A stretch of 15,767 bases of DNA from Gemmatimonadota bacterium (GTDB taxonomy: Bacteria; Gemmatimonadota; Gemmatimonadetes; Gemmatimonadales; GWC2-71-9), in assembly GCA_003222235.1 (NCBI GenBank), contig QHVD01000113.1, forward strand, positions 10,111 through 25,877, given 5' to 3'. The notes under the pieces were generated by a model. That model was not told the origin of the DNA. It was given only the letters and a program-made list of their open reading frames with translations, and did not search any database. Numbering within the stretch: the first letter of the stretch is position 1; the number at the start of each line of letters is the position of its first letter. The position numbers and the translations under genes were made by a program. Positions 6,646 through 13,786 of the stretch are shown here, piece by piece.

Positions 6646-7661
6646 CGCCGCCGAACGCCCAGCCCCGGCCCCGTGGGAAGACGGATCTGCCCGCCGTCTA
6701 TCGTCGCGCCGGCGAAGGGGTCGTTCGCCGTGAGCGCGGCGCCGTCCAGGTCGGCGGCATCCACGAGCGGCGCCAAGTGCGCGGCCGCCGTGATGCCGAG
6801 CGAAGACTCGATCATGCAACCCACCATGACGAGCATGCCGTGCGCGCGGGCGGTCCCGATCATGCGCAGCGCTTCGCGGAGCGAGCCACACTTGGCGAGC
6901 TTGATGTTGATCCCGTCGACGGCGCCCGCCACCCGGGGAATGTCCGCGTTCACGATGCAGCTTTCGTCCCCGACCACGGGGAGGATGCCCTGGCGTCGCA
7001 GCGCGGCGAGGCCGTCGAGGTCCTGGGGCGGCAGCGGCTGCTCCACGAATTCGACCCCGTGGTCCTTGAGCATCGCGAGCATCTGCATCGCCCGCTGCCT
7101 GGTCCAGCCGGCGTTCGCGTCCACGCGGATCGGCTTGTCGGTGGCGTCGCGCACGGTGCGGAGAATCTGCTCGTCCTGGTCGGTGCCGAGCTTGATCTTC
7201 AGGATCGGGTACCGCGCCGCCTCGAGGACCTTGTCGCGGATCTTCTCCGGCGTATCGATGCCGATAGTAAAGGAAGAGCATGGGGCCTTGAACGGGTTGA
7301 GCCCCCACAGGCGCCACAGTGGCTGGCCGACCCGCTTGCCGACGAGGTCATGCAGCGCCGCCGACAGCGCCGCCCGGGCGGCAGCGTGCTTTGGGACCAC
7401 TTGCGCGAACCTCGCTTCGGCGGCCTCCAGGTCGAACACGTCGCCGGGCAGATGCGGCTCGACCTGCTTCAGGGCCGCGAGCACCGTCTCTGCGGTCTCG
7501 CCGTAATACTTCGACGGGTCGGCCTCGCCCCAGCCTTCCTCGCCGTCCTCGTCGGTGAGACGCACCCAGACCACGCGGTAGACCTCTTCTCCGCCCCGTG
7601 CGATGACGAAGCGATGCGTGGTCTGGAGCGTGACGACTTCGGCGGTGAGCTTGAGGGACAT
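6642..7661 (-). CDS. dipeptide epimerase (L-Ala-D/L-Glu epimerase type)
   Basis: This 339-residue protein belongs to the muconate-lactonizing/enolase superfamily. The catalytic frame is complete: KIK (Lys155 and Lys157), metal ligands in VDANAGW (Asp181), FVEQP (Glu207) and VGDES (Asp232), and the second catalytic lysine in INIKLAK (Lys254). GCMIESSLG and DLDG near the C-terminus are typical of Ala-Glu dipeptide epimerases, which interconvert L-Ala-D-Glu and L-Ala-L-Glu during murein peptide recycling; specificity is inferred. ATG 7661 matches the usual family N-terminus, and upstream frame extensions lack homology. There is no strong ribosome-binding site. A TATCTT -10-like element lies about 24 bases upstream. 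The stop overlaps the priA start by four bases (ATGA). Confidence 0.92.
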   Translation of the reverse strand: MSLKLTAEVVTLQTTHRFVIARGGEEVYRVVWVRLTDEDGEEGWGEADPSKYYGETAETVLAALKQVEPHLPGDVFDLEAAEARFAQVVPKHAAARAALSAALHDLVGKRVGQPLWRLWGLNPFKAPCSSFTIGIDTPEKIRDKVLEAARYPILKIKLGTDQDEQILRTVRDATDKPIRVDANAGWTRQRAMQMLAMLKDHGVEFVEQPLPPQDLDGLAALRRQGILPVVGDESCIVNADIPRVAGAVDGINIKLAKCGSLREALRMIGTARAHGMLVMVGCMIESSLGITAAAHLAPLVDAADLDGAALTANDPFAGATIDGGQIRLPTGPGLGVRRR

Positions 7662-7684
7662 CGGCGGCTTGGTCTGGGAGCCGA

Positions 7685-7690
7685 AAGATA
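7685..7690 (-). promoter_or_regulatory. possible -10 element of an internal promoter before the epimerase gene
   Basis: Minus-strand TATCTT (7690-7685) lies in the 38-bp gap between the deacetylase stop and the epimerase start. It matches the -10 hexamer seen upstream of the beta-propeller gene and glyS. No convincing -35 is visible at 16-18 bases, so support is weak. Confidence 0.25.
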
Positions 7691-7699
7691 TGTCATCCC

Positions 7700-8602
7700 T
7701 CAGGCGAGCGCGCGCACCGTCGCAGAGACGCCCGCCGCCAAGAGATCGAGCCGGTAGCCCCCTTCGAGCACCGCCACCACGGGCGCCGGCGCCACGCGCT
7801 CGCGGAACGCCGTCGCCCACGTGGCCATGTCCTCGGGGCTGAGCGTGAACCCGCCCAGCGGGTCGCCCGAGAGCGAGTCGTATCCCGCCGACACGAGGAG
7901 CAGGTCCGGCCGCCAGGCCTCGAGGGCCGTGTCCACGGCTCCGATCAGATCGCGCACGTAGATCTCGCGCGGCAGCCCGGGCGGGCGCGGCACGTTGAAG
8001 ACGTTCCCCACTCCGCGCTCGTCCTCGCGCCCCGTTCCCGGATACCACGGATACTGGTGGATCGAGACGTAGCGGAGGGACGGATCGGCCTCCACCAGCG
8101 CCTGCGTGCCGTTGCCATGATGCACGTCCCAGTCGACGATGAGCACCCGGCGCCCGCCCAGCCGCTGAGCGTGGCGCGCCGCGAGGACCACGTTATTGAG
8201 CAGGCAGAACCCCATGGCGCGGGACGCGAGGGCGTGATGCCCGGGCGGCCGGAGCACGCCGAAGGCGGTGCCCGTGGCGAGCCCCTGCTCCACGGCGCCG
8301 ATCGCCGCGCCGGCCGCCGCGAGCGCGGCGTCCCAGCTCTCGCTGCCCATGACGGTGTCGGGATCGAGCACGCCCCCGCCCTGTCGGCCCAGGCGCTCCA
8401 GGGCATCGAGGTACGGGCCGGGGTGCACGCGCTCCAACTCCTCTCGCGAGGCGGGACGCGCCTCGCACCACCGAATGACGGAAGCCATCGCGGGGGCGTG
8501 GAGGGCGTCGAGCACGGCGGTGAGGCGCGCCGGCCGCTCGGGATGTCCGGCACCCGGATCGTGCAGGCGGCATGCAGGGTGCCAGACGACGGAGGTCGTC
8601 AC
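7700..8602 (-). CDS. histone-deacetylase-family zinc hydrolase
   Basis: The 300-residue product has the full arginase/deacetylase-fold signature: HPERPARL near the N-terminus, RPPGHHA with the catalytic His122-His123 pair, GFCLLNNV, VDWDVHHGNGTQ with zinc ligands Asp159 and His161, SAGYDSLSGDPLGG with zinc ligand Asp242, and EGGY with the transition-state Tyr283. Bacterial members deacetylate acetylpolyamines, acetylated proteins or other acetyl-amides. The substrate cannot be read from sequence. A polyamine link is conceivable given the arginine decarboxylase 5 kb away but is speculative. The start is GTG 8602, overlapping the TGA of the membrane-protein gene (GTGA), which fits translational coupling; longer upstream frames are out-of-frame readings of that gene. 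Confidence 0.93.
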   Translation of the reverse strand: MTTSVVWHPACRLHDPGAGHPERPARLTAVLDALHAPAMASVIRWCEARPASREELERVHPGPYLDALERLGRQGGGVLDPDTVMGSESWDAALAAAGAAIGAVEQGLATGTAFGVLRPPGHHALASRAMGFCLLNNVVLAARHAQRLGGRRVLIVDWDVHHGNGTQALVEADPSLRYVSIHQYPWYPGTGREDERGVGNVFNVPRPPGLPREIYVRDLIGAVDTALEAWRPDLLLVSAGYDSLSGDPLGGFTLSPEDMATWATAFRERVAPAPVVAVLEGGYRLDLLAAGVSATVRALA

Positions 8603-8880
8603 CCCGGGTTGTTCAAGTGCTTGCTGTGCAGCAGCTCCCGGATCGACTCGACGTCCGCCCGCATGTCCTGCCGCGCCTGGTCGAGCTCTGCCATCGCCCG
8701 GCGGTAACGGCGCCAGCCGAGCACGACGAGCCCGGCGCCGAGCGCGCAGGCCGCCCCTGCGACGACGAGCGGCGGACGGCCGAGCGTCAGGCCGCCATAA
8801 ACGAGCAGCAGGGCGTCGAGGGCAAGGAACCCGACGGCGAATGTGGTGAGGGCCCGGCTGGGAGGACGCCGCGCCGTCAT
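8599..8880 (-). CDS. small two-helix membrane protein of unknown function
   Basis: The 93-residue product has a basic N-terminus (MTARRPPSR), two hydrophobic helices (about 11-31 and 35-56, split by a short GRPP turn), a positively charged WRRYRRA edge, and a charged C-terminal helix (AELDQARQDMRADVESIRELL) that should lie in the cytoplasm and could form a coiled coil. I do not recognise a named family. Start and stop overlap both neighbours by ATGA and GTGA, so it is almost certainly translated as part of the operon. Confidence 0.75.
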   Translation of the reverse strand: MTARRPPSRALTTFAVGFLALDALLLVYGGLTLGRPPLVVAGAACALGAGLVVLGWRRYRRAMAELDQARQDMRADVESIRELLHSKHLNNPG

Positions 8881-9179
8881 CGCACCGGTTGCCGCCGCGC
8901 GGGAAGCACGATGAAGGGTGCGTTCGGACCGGCGGCAAGATCGCGGAGCGTCACCGACTCGTCCTGCACCAGGCCGCCGCGAAACTTGACGAGGTAGTCG
9001 TCTGGCGGCACGGACCGGCGCTTGAGGGCTTCGCTCAGGGCCCGGCGCTTCAGCTCTGCGACCGTGGTCGTGGGCTCCACTGCGAGCGCCACCTGGTCCC
9101 AGACGTCGGTCACCATCACGCGCACCGCGTACCGGCCCCCCCCTCCCCCCCCTCCCCCCCCCGCCGCCACGGCGGTCAT
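8877..9179 (-). CDS. small protein with a possible beta-grasp (ubiquitin-like) fold and a polyglycine N-terminus
   Basis: The 100-residue product starts MTAVAA followed by nine glycines encoded by an interrupted G tract (9136-9162 on the opposite strand). It continues with YAVRVMVTDVWDQVALAVEP, TTTVAELKRRAL, a helix, DDYLVKFRGGLVQDE, and TLRDLAAGPNAPFIVLPARRQPVR. The order strand-strand-helix-strand with a TVAELK turn resembles ubiquitin-like small proteins, but this is pattern reading only. It overlaps both neighbours by ATGA. Slippage in the G tract would change the frame just after translation starts. Confidence 0.7.
   Translation of the reverse strand: MTAVAAGGGGGGGGGRYAVRVMVTDVWDQVALAVEPTTTVAELKRRALSEALKRRSVPPDDYLVKFRGGLVQDESVTLRDLAAGPNAPFIVLPARRQPVR
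9136..9162. repeat. interrupted C/G homopolymer tract inside a coding sequence
   Basis: On the plus strand the tract reads C8-T-C8-T-C9. On the coding strand it is G9-A-G8-A-G8, giving nine glycine codons (GGG, GGA, GGC). Long G runs are prone to polymerase slippage and can form G-quadruplexes. Confidence 0.95.
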
Positions 9180-9454
9180 GCCACCTCCACGCCGGCTTCC
9201 AGCGGCAGGGTCGAGAAGAAGCGATCCACCGCCTGGTCGAAGAATAGCGTGGAGGCCCGCACCCGCGTCTTGCCGGTGCCGTCCGTCCAGGCGCTGAACA
9301 CGACCTCTTCGCCTCCCTGACCCCGCAGCGCGACGAACTGGGGTCCCTCCTTCTCCACGAACGCCGCCGCGTGCGGCACCCGCTCGGCGAAAAACGCCTT
9401 CGCCCGCTCGAGCACCTCCCCGGGCGGCAGGGCCACCGTGGTCGTGTGCATCAT
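9176..9454 (-). CDS. small soluble protein of unknown function
   Basis: The 92-residue product starts at ATG 9454, overlapping the beta-propeller stop (ATGA); a second ATG follows immediately. It reads MMHTTTVALPPGEVLERAKAF, then alternating strands (GPQFVALRG, EEVVFSAWTDG, KTRVRASTLFF) and a terminal helix DQAVDRFFSTLP. The helix-then-sheet arrangement suggests a compact alpha/beta domain with no signal peptide or membrane segment. I do not recognise a family. The tight overlap with the next gene points to co-expression. Confidence 0.72.
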   Translation of the reverse strand: MMHTTTVALPPGEVLERAKAFFAERVPHAAAFVEKEGPQFVALRGQGGEEVVFSAWTDGTGKTRVRASTLFFDQAVDRFFSTLPLEAGVEVA

Positions 9455-10560
9455 GGCAGGCGGAGGGTTGTGATGCCGGTCGGCTGGAGCGGCACGGGGA
9501 TGCTCGCGACGCTGGTTTTGGTCACGAGGTCGATCACGCTCACCGCCCCGGGGTCCACCCCTTTGCTTTCCTGCGATACGAACGCGTAGCGGCTGTCCGG
9601 CGAATAGGTGACCCCATGCGGAAACGGCTTCGTGGTCGGGATCCGGGCCGCTTCCGTCAGCGTGGCGGCGTCGATCAGCGAGACGCTCTGGTCCTTCTTG
9701 TTCGTCACGATGACCCATTTCCCGTCGGGGGATGGCTCGACATTGTATGCGCCGTGACCGGTCGCGACCTGTTGCACGACCTCGAGCGTCGCGGGATCGA
9801 GCACCAGCAGCTCGTCGCTGTGGTTGCAGGCCACGTACAGCCGGCGGTCGTCCGGCGCGACGGAAACGAAGGTCGGCGAGCAGGCGTCGTGCACCGTCAC
9901 GCCGCGCCCCTTCGCGCCACCGTGGCCCATCGGCATCGCCTGCGGGAGCATGCCGACGCCCGTGCGCCGGCGCCGCGTGATGGCGAGCGACGCCCGGTCG
10001 ATCTCCAGCACCTCGTCCGAGTTCATGCAGCTCACGTAGACGCGAGTCCCGGCGTGGTTGACCTTGACGCCGTGCGGCATGTCGCACGCCGGCAGGCTGG
10101 TGACGGGAATCATCTGCGGCGTGTAGACGACCGACACGACGTTCATCCGGGGATGGTCCCCGTGGAAATCCGAGTTCGCCACGAAGGCGAGGTCGCCGTC
10201 CGGCGTGAGGGAGATGGTGGTCGGGAACATCTCGACCGGCGCGCGCCCCACCAGGGTGTCTCCGTCCACGGCCATCTTCCACAGCGAGCCGTACGGCGTG
10301 CCGTGGGCGATCGTCACATAATAGAACTTCCCGTCGGGAGATACCGTCACGTTGTGCGGCCCGTCGATGTCCGTCGGCATGATGCCGACGGGCACTGTCT
10401 TGAGCGTCTTGAGCGCGGTGCCGTCCCAGGAGAGCTGGGAAACGATGTCTCCAGACTCGCTTGACACGTAGATGCGGTAATGCACGGCCTGCTGGGCTTC
10501 CCCGCCGCCGGCAACGCCGACCCATGCCGCCGCCCAAAGCAACGCCATTCGGGTCTTCAC
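9451..10560 (-). CDS. exported YVTN/YncE-like beta-propeller protein
   Basis: The 369-residue product begins with a signal peptide (MKTRMALLWAAAWVGVAGGGEAQQA-like, cut near AEAQ). It then contains repeated blades with the pattern SPDGKFYYVT, TPDGDLAFVANS, NHAGTRVYVSC, APDDRRLYVAC, SPDGKWVIVTN and SPDSRYAFVS, each followed by an I/L-D-ATL type strand, as in seven-bladed YVTN/YncE-type propellers. Four cysteines (PACD, VSCMNS, DACSP, VACNHS) could form disulfides outside the cytoplasm. No catalytic motif is visible, so a binding or scaffold role is likely. The start is GTG 10560, with GAGGA about 8 bases upstream and a promoter at 10597-10625. It leads an overlapping run of genes down to the deacetylase. 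Confidence 0.85.
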   Translation of the reverse strand: MKTRMALLWAAAWVGVAGGGEAQQAVHYRIYVSSESGDIVSQLSWDGTALKTLKTVPVGIMPTDIDGPHNVTVSPDGKFYYVTIAHGTPYGSLWKMAVDGDTLVGRAPVEMFPTTISLTPDGDLAFVANSDFHGDHPRMNVVSVVYTPQMIPVTSLPACDMPHGVKVNHAGTRVYVSCMNSDEVLEIDRASLAITRRRRTGVGMLPQAMPMGHGGAKGRGVTVHDACSPTFVSVAPDDRRLYVACNHSDELLVLDPATLEVVQQVATGHGAYNVEPSPDGKWVIVTNKKDQSVSLIDAATLTEAARIPTTKPFPHGVTYSPDSRYAFVSQESKGVDPGAVSVIDLVTKTSVASIPVPLQPTGITTLRLP

Positions 10561-10596
10561 GGACCGTTCCTCAGCCTACCGATCGAGCGAGCCGGA

Positions 10597-10625
10597 AAGA
10601 TAGACCTGCCCGACCGGGCCACAAA
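10597..10625 (-). promoter_or_regulatory. candidate promoter of the beta-propeller operon
   Basis: On the minus strand TTTGTG (10625-10620) and TATCTT (10602-10597) are separated by 17 bases. Initiation would fall near 10590, about 30 bases before the GTG start and its GAGGA site. The -10 is identical to that proposed for glyS. Confidence 0.5.
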
Positions 10626-10730
10626 CCCCCGCCGGATCGCGGCACTTGCCAGAGCGGCAGGGCGTCCGCCAAAGTCCGCGGATCGCGTGTCATCACGGCA
10701 CGCGAGGCCATCTGGAAAGCGGCACGCTGC

Positions 10731-10759
10731 TTGCCCAGGGGGCCGGCGCAGGGTAGAAG
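10731..10759 (+). promoter_or_regulatory. candidate promoter of the hsp20 gene
   Basis: TTGCCC (10731-10736) and TAGAAG (10754-10759) are separated by 17 bases, giving a leader of about 32 bases before the ATG at 10798. The match to a housekeeping-type promoter is moderate. No CIRCE inverted repeat and no clear sigma-32-type promoter is seen. Confidence 0.35.
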
Positions 10760-10797
10760 AGGATCGATCACGTTCTCGTTTCGACGGAGGTGTGCCT

Positions 10798-11262
10798 ATG
10801 TTTCTCCCCATACGTACCTTGAGAGATCCGGCCGTGGAGGTGTCCAATCTCGAGCGCCGGATCAACCGTCTCTTCGGTGACGCGCTGAGCAACTTCGACT
10901 GGCAATACCGGGACAACGCCGGCGCGGCCTGGGTCCCACCAGTGGACATCTTTGAGGAGCCGGACGCCCTCCGCATCATGGCGGAGGTCCCCGGGGTAAG
11001 CCCGGACAACCTGAAGATCTCGCTCGAGAACAACGTCCTCAGCATCCACGGGACGAAGGAGCAGGTCGCGCAGGAGCGGAGTGAGCGGGTGCACCGCTAC
11101 GAGCGGACCTACGGCGCGTTCGAGCGCAGCTTCACGCTGCCCGCGACTGTGGACGCGAACAACATCAAGGCCAGCTACGAGCACGGCGTGCTCACGCTCA
11201 CGCTGCCCAAGGTCGAGAAGGCGAAGCCGCGGCAGATCGAGGTAAAGGTCGCGTCGAAGTAA
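10798..11262 (+). CDS. small heat-shock protein, Hsp20/alpha-crystallin family
   Basis: The 154-residue product is a holdase chaperone that binds unfolding proteins in large oligomers. The alpha-crystallin domain spans about residues 45-140: WVPPVDIFEEPDALRIMAEVPGV, then NVLSIHGTKE, RYERTYGAFERSFTLP, and the signature A-S-Y-E-H-G-V-L-T-L near 125-134. A C-terminal I-E-V motif (147-149) can dock into neighbouring subunits. ATG 10798 is chosen because GGAGGTG lies 7 bases before it and the protein then matches the family's usual length; an in-frame extension to 10480 is noncoding. It is the only complete plus-strand gene here, divergent from the beta-propeller operon, and ends in a strong hairpin. 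Confidence 0.95.
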   Translation: MFLPIRTLRDPAVEVSNLERRINRLFGDALSNFDWQYRDNAGAAWVPPVDIFEEPDALRIMAEVPGVSPDNLKISLENNVLSIHGTKEQVAQERSERVHRYERTYGAFERSFTLPATVDANNIKASYEHGVLTLTLPKVEKAKPRQIEVKVASK

Positions 11263-11271
11263 GCAGCGGCC

Positions 11272-11300
11272 GTAGGGGCGCAGCATGGTTGCGCCCCTAC
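11272..11300. terminator. hairpin terminator between hsp20 and the facing pseudo-receiver gene
   Basis: GTAGGGGCGCA (11272-11282) and TGCGCCCCTAC (11290-11300) form a perfect 11-bp stem with a 7-base loop, 9 bases after the hsp20 stop. The TAG stop of the minus-strand gene (11299-11297) lies inside the right arm. No long T run follows. Stems with this GTAGGGGCGC core also occur as dispersed repeats in bacterial genomes. Confidence 0.75.
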
Positions 11301-11614
11301 ACCTGCGGCCCGCTTCCCCGGAGGACCTCCCGCAGTTTTTCCTCGACCTGCGAGTTTGGCACGGCGGTCGCGCCGGCTTGCCGTGCCGCGCGCAGCGCGT
11401 CGGTCCGTACATGCGAGCCATGGGCGACAACCGGAACGCCGCGCGCAACGAAGCTGCGGATCCGCTCCATCGCGTCCGGCGGCCCCAGGTCCACCACCAC
11501 CAGATCGCACGCGGCCGGGTCGCGGGTGACCTCGCCCCCGGCGGCGGTCACCGCCGCGGCGAGCTTGGAACGGAACAGCAGATCCCGGGTCTCGACGAGG
11601 ACGCGCTTAGCCAT
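11297..11614 (-). CDS. small CheY-like pseudo-receiver protein
   Basis: The 105-residue product reads as a short alternating alpha/beta domain like a response-regulator receiver: KRVLVETRDLLFRSKLAAAV, CDLVVVDLG with Asp42 at the phospho-acceptor position, VPVVAHGSHV with Ser67 where the conserved Thr/Ser sits, then ALRAARQAGATAVPNSQ. The conserved lysine expected near AVPNS is absent and the usual acidic pair after strand 1 is only partly kept (Glu8, Asp11), so phosphorylation is doubtful. ATG 11614 overlaps the upstream stop by 8 bases, suggesting coupling with the zincin gene. Function unknown. Confidence 0.75.
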   Translation of the reverse strand: MAKRVLVETRDLLFRSKLAAAVTAAGGEVTRDPAACDLVVVDLGPPDAMERIRSFVARGVPVVAHGSHVRTDALRAARQAGATAVPNSQVEEKLREVLRGSGPQV

Positions 11615-12311
11615 CGAGCGGCTCGGCTGCGACGGTCTGCGGGACGGGCGGCGGGCTGTTGCGGAACAGATCGAGGAGCGAGGGCCGGGGCCGAAGCACC
11701 AGCACCGCCTCTCCCGGTGGGGCCTCCGCGAGCCCCTGCAGCGAAACAAACAGCGCCGCTCGCCTCGGCGACCGGGCAATGCGTACTCGATAGCGCCGCC
11801 CATGCCACCCGATTTCGACCACGCCCAGCCGTGGACGCCCCGCGGCCCCCTCGACGAACACGTCGTCATCGACTTTCCAGACCTGCGCGTCAATCCGCTC
11901 GCCCGACCGGTAGAACGCGGGATCGAACGGCTCCCCCTCGTGGCGTTTGAAGTTCTCCTCCGCAGCCCAGTCATAGGCCTCGAGCGCGGCCGCGTTGGCG
12001 CGCCACTCCAGGTGGTGCCGCAGCTCGTGGGTGAGCGTCTCCCACGCCTCGTTGCGCCAGTCGAACTCGCCGAGGCGAGCGAGGGAGGCAAACGAGCCGT
12101 GGTACAGCACGATGCGCGATTGCAGGTCGGCCCCGGTGCCGCTCCACTCGAGCGGGATGCACTCGCCCAGTGTATAGACGTCGCCGCGCACCGGGTGCGG
12201 AAGGCTCTTGGGGCTCACCTCGACCGCCATCACCCCGTCGAGGTATGCGGGAGGGACATCCTTCAAGAGATGGTCGACGAGCGCGCGGAAGTCATCGACC
12301 CGCACGGCCAC
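11607..12311 (-). CDS. zincin-like metalloprotein with an HExxH motif
   Basis: The 234-residue product has an N-terminal helix (VDDFRALVDHLLKDVPPAYL), a strand-rich part ending in SRIVLYHGSFA, and the zinc-binding motif THELRHHLEW (His95, Glu96, His99), as in the possible-zincin family (PF06262-like). A second half of about 110 residues, not part of that domain, includes DDDVFVEGAA, IGWHGRRYRVRI and LVLRPRPSLLDLF. HELRHH fits the protease pattern, but the substrate is unknown and activity is unproven. GTG 12311 is the earliest start and sits only 8 bases from a large hairpin repeat; other in-frame GTGs nearby make the exact start uncertain. Confidence 0.8.
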   Translation of the reverse strand: MAVRVDDFRALVDHLLKDVPPAYLDGVMAVEVSPKSLPHPVRGDVYTLGECIPLEWSGTGADLQSRIVLYHGSFASLARLGEFDWRNEAWETLTHELRHHLEWRANAAALEAYDWAAEENFKRHEGEPFDPAFYRSGERIDAQVWKVDDDVFVEGAAGRPRLGVVEIGWHGRRYRVRIARSPRRAALFVSLQGLAEAPPGEAVLVLRPRPSLLDLFRNSPPPVPQTVAAEPLDG

Positions 12312-12319
12312 CCCACCCG

Positions 12320-12430
12320 AGTGCGGAGTGCGGAATGCGGAGTGCGGAATTGATGGGCCGGGGTCGGGGCGCGAGATGCCGCTCGACGCTTAGACGGACA
12401 TTCCGCATTCCGCACTCCACACTCCGCACT
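12320..12430. repeat. heptamer-built intergenic hairpin, copy 2
   Basis: Bases 12320-12350 pair with 12400-12430 at 28 of 31 positions around a 49-base loop. The arms are made of AGTGCGG, AGTGCGG, AATGCGG, AGTGCGG units, the same seven-base design as at 4321-4472. The loop sequence differs from copy 1. The structure starts 10 bases after the glyS stop and ends 8 bases before the next gene, filling the gap between them. Confidence 0.92.
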
Positions 12431-12439
12431 TGATCTGAT

Positions 12440-13777
12440 TCAGCTCCGCAGACGCTCCGCCAGGTATCCCACCAACCCGTCCGCCGCCACGCGCACCTGC
12501 CGCAGCGTGTCGCGCTCCCGCACGGTGACCGTGCCGTCCTGGGTGGACTGACCGTCGATCGTGATGCCGAACGGCGTGCCCGCCTCGTCCTGCCGACGGT
12601 AGCGACGTCCGATGGAGCCGCCGTCATCGTAGAACACGTTGTGACGCGTGCGCAAGTCGTCGAAGATGCGGCGCGACAGCTCCGGCATGCCGTCCTTGTT
12701 GACGAGCGGGAACACGGCGGCCTTGAGCGGCGCGATCGCCGGATGAAATCGCAGCACCACGCGCTTCTCCCCCGCCACCTCCTCCTCGTGGTAGGCGTCC
12801 ACCATCACCACGAGCGCGGTGCGGTCGGCGCCCGCGGACGTCTCGACCACGTACGGGATGAACCGCTCGGTCGTGGCCGGGTCCAAATATTCCAGCTTCT
12901 TGCCCGAGGCCTCCTGGTGGCGCGACAGATCGAAGTTGGTGCGGTTATGGATCCCCTCGAACTCCTGCCACCCGAACGGGAACTCGTACTGGATGTCGTA
13001 CGCATCCTTCGCGTAGTGGGCGAGCTCCTCCGCGGTGTGCCGGTGAAACCGCAGGCGCTCGGTCCGGATCCCGAGCCCGACGACCCATTTCATCCGCTCC
13101 TCGCGCCAGAACTCGAACCATTCCTGGTCCGTGCCCGGCTTCACGAAGAACTGCATCTCCATCTGCTCGAATTCGCGGGTCCGGAATATGAAGTTGCCCG
13201 GCGTGATCTCGTTTCGAAATGCCTTGCCGACCTGGGCGATCCCGAACGGGATCTTCTGGCGCGACGACTGGAGCACGTTCATGTAATCGACGTAGATGCC
13301 CTGCGCCGTCTCCGGACGGAGATACACTACCGCGGCCGCCTCTTCGACCGGCCCCATGAAGGTCTTGAACATGAGATTGAACATCCGGGGCGCGGTCAGA
13401 GTCCCCTTGCTGCCGCACACGGGACACTGTGCGTCGGGCTGGCCCGGCGATCCCTTGATCCGAGGATCGTCCGCCCGGAAGCGGTTCTTGCACTGGCGGC
13501 AATCCACCAGAGGGTCCGTGAAGCCGGCCAAGTGGCCCGACGCCTCCCAGACCTTGGGATGCATGAGAATGGCGGCGTCGAGCCCCTCGATGTCGTCGCG
13601 CTCGTGGACCATGGAGCGCCACCAGCGCTCCTTGATGTTCTTCTTGAGCTCCACGCCAAGCGGCCCGTAGTCCCACACTGAGCCGAGGCCGCCGTAGATC
13701 TCCGAAGACTGAAACACGAACCCGCGTCGCTTGGCCAGCGACACGAGCCTGTCCATCACGTTGGCGACTTCGGGCAT
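12440..13777 (-). CDS. glyS: glycyl-tRNA synthetase, single-chain (alpha2) class II type
   Basis: This 445-residue enzyme charges tRNA-Gly. Recognisable parts are the N-terminal KRRGFVFQSSEIYGG and WDYGPLGVELKKNI, a zinc-binding-like CRQC...CPVCGSKG pair, motif 2 in AFRNEITPGNFIFRTREFEQ, motif 3 in PYVVETSAGADRTAL, and the anticodon-binding domain FHPAIAPLKAAVFPLV through YDDGGSIGRRYRRQDEAGTPF. It is the homodimeric form rather than the GlyQ/GlyS alpha-beta form. ATG 13777 has no ribosome-binding site; a promoter at 13787-13815 would start RNA only 3-4 bases before it, so the mRNA may be leaderless. An internal ATG at 13756 is the alternative start. A large hairpin follows the stop. Confidence 0.96.
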   Translation of the reverse strand: MPEVANVMDRLVSLAKRRGFVFQSSEIYGGLGSVWDYGPLGVELKKNIKERWWRSMVHERDDIEGLDAAILMHPKVWEASGHLAGFTDPLVDCRQCKNRFRADDPRIKGSPGQPDAQCPVCGSKGTLTAPRMFNLMFKTFMGPVEEAAAVVYLRPETAQGIYVDYMNVLQSSRQKIPFGIAQVGKAFRNEITPGNFIFRTREFEQMEMQFFVKPGTDQEWFEFWREERMKWVVGLGIRTERLRFHRHTAEELAHYAKDAYDIQYEFPFGWQEFEGIHNRTNFDLSRHQEASGKKLEYLDPATTERFIPYVVETSAGADRTALVVMVDAYHEEEVAGEKRVVLRFHPAIAPLKAAVFPLVNKDGMPELSRRIFDDLRTRHNVFYDDGGSIGRRYRRQDEAGTPFGITIDGQSTQDGTVTVRERDTLRQVRVAADGLVGYLAERLRS

Positions 13778-13786
13778 GAGGACCGC

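Noticed and set aside
10561..10797. CIRCE (HrcA) operator or RNA thermometer upstream of hsp20
   Set aside because: No TTAGCACTC-type inverted repeat is present, and no clear stretch pairing with the GGAGG ribosome-binding site was found by eye.
10480..10797. N-terminally extended Hsp20 starting at 10480
   Set aside because: The extension crosses the divergent promoter region, has no Hsp20 similarity, and the ATG at 10798 has a strong ribosome-binding site and gives the usual protein length.
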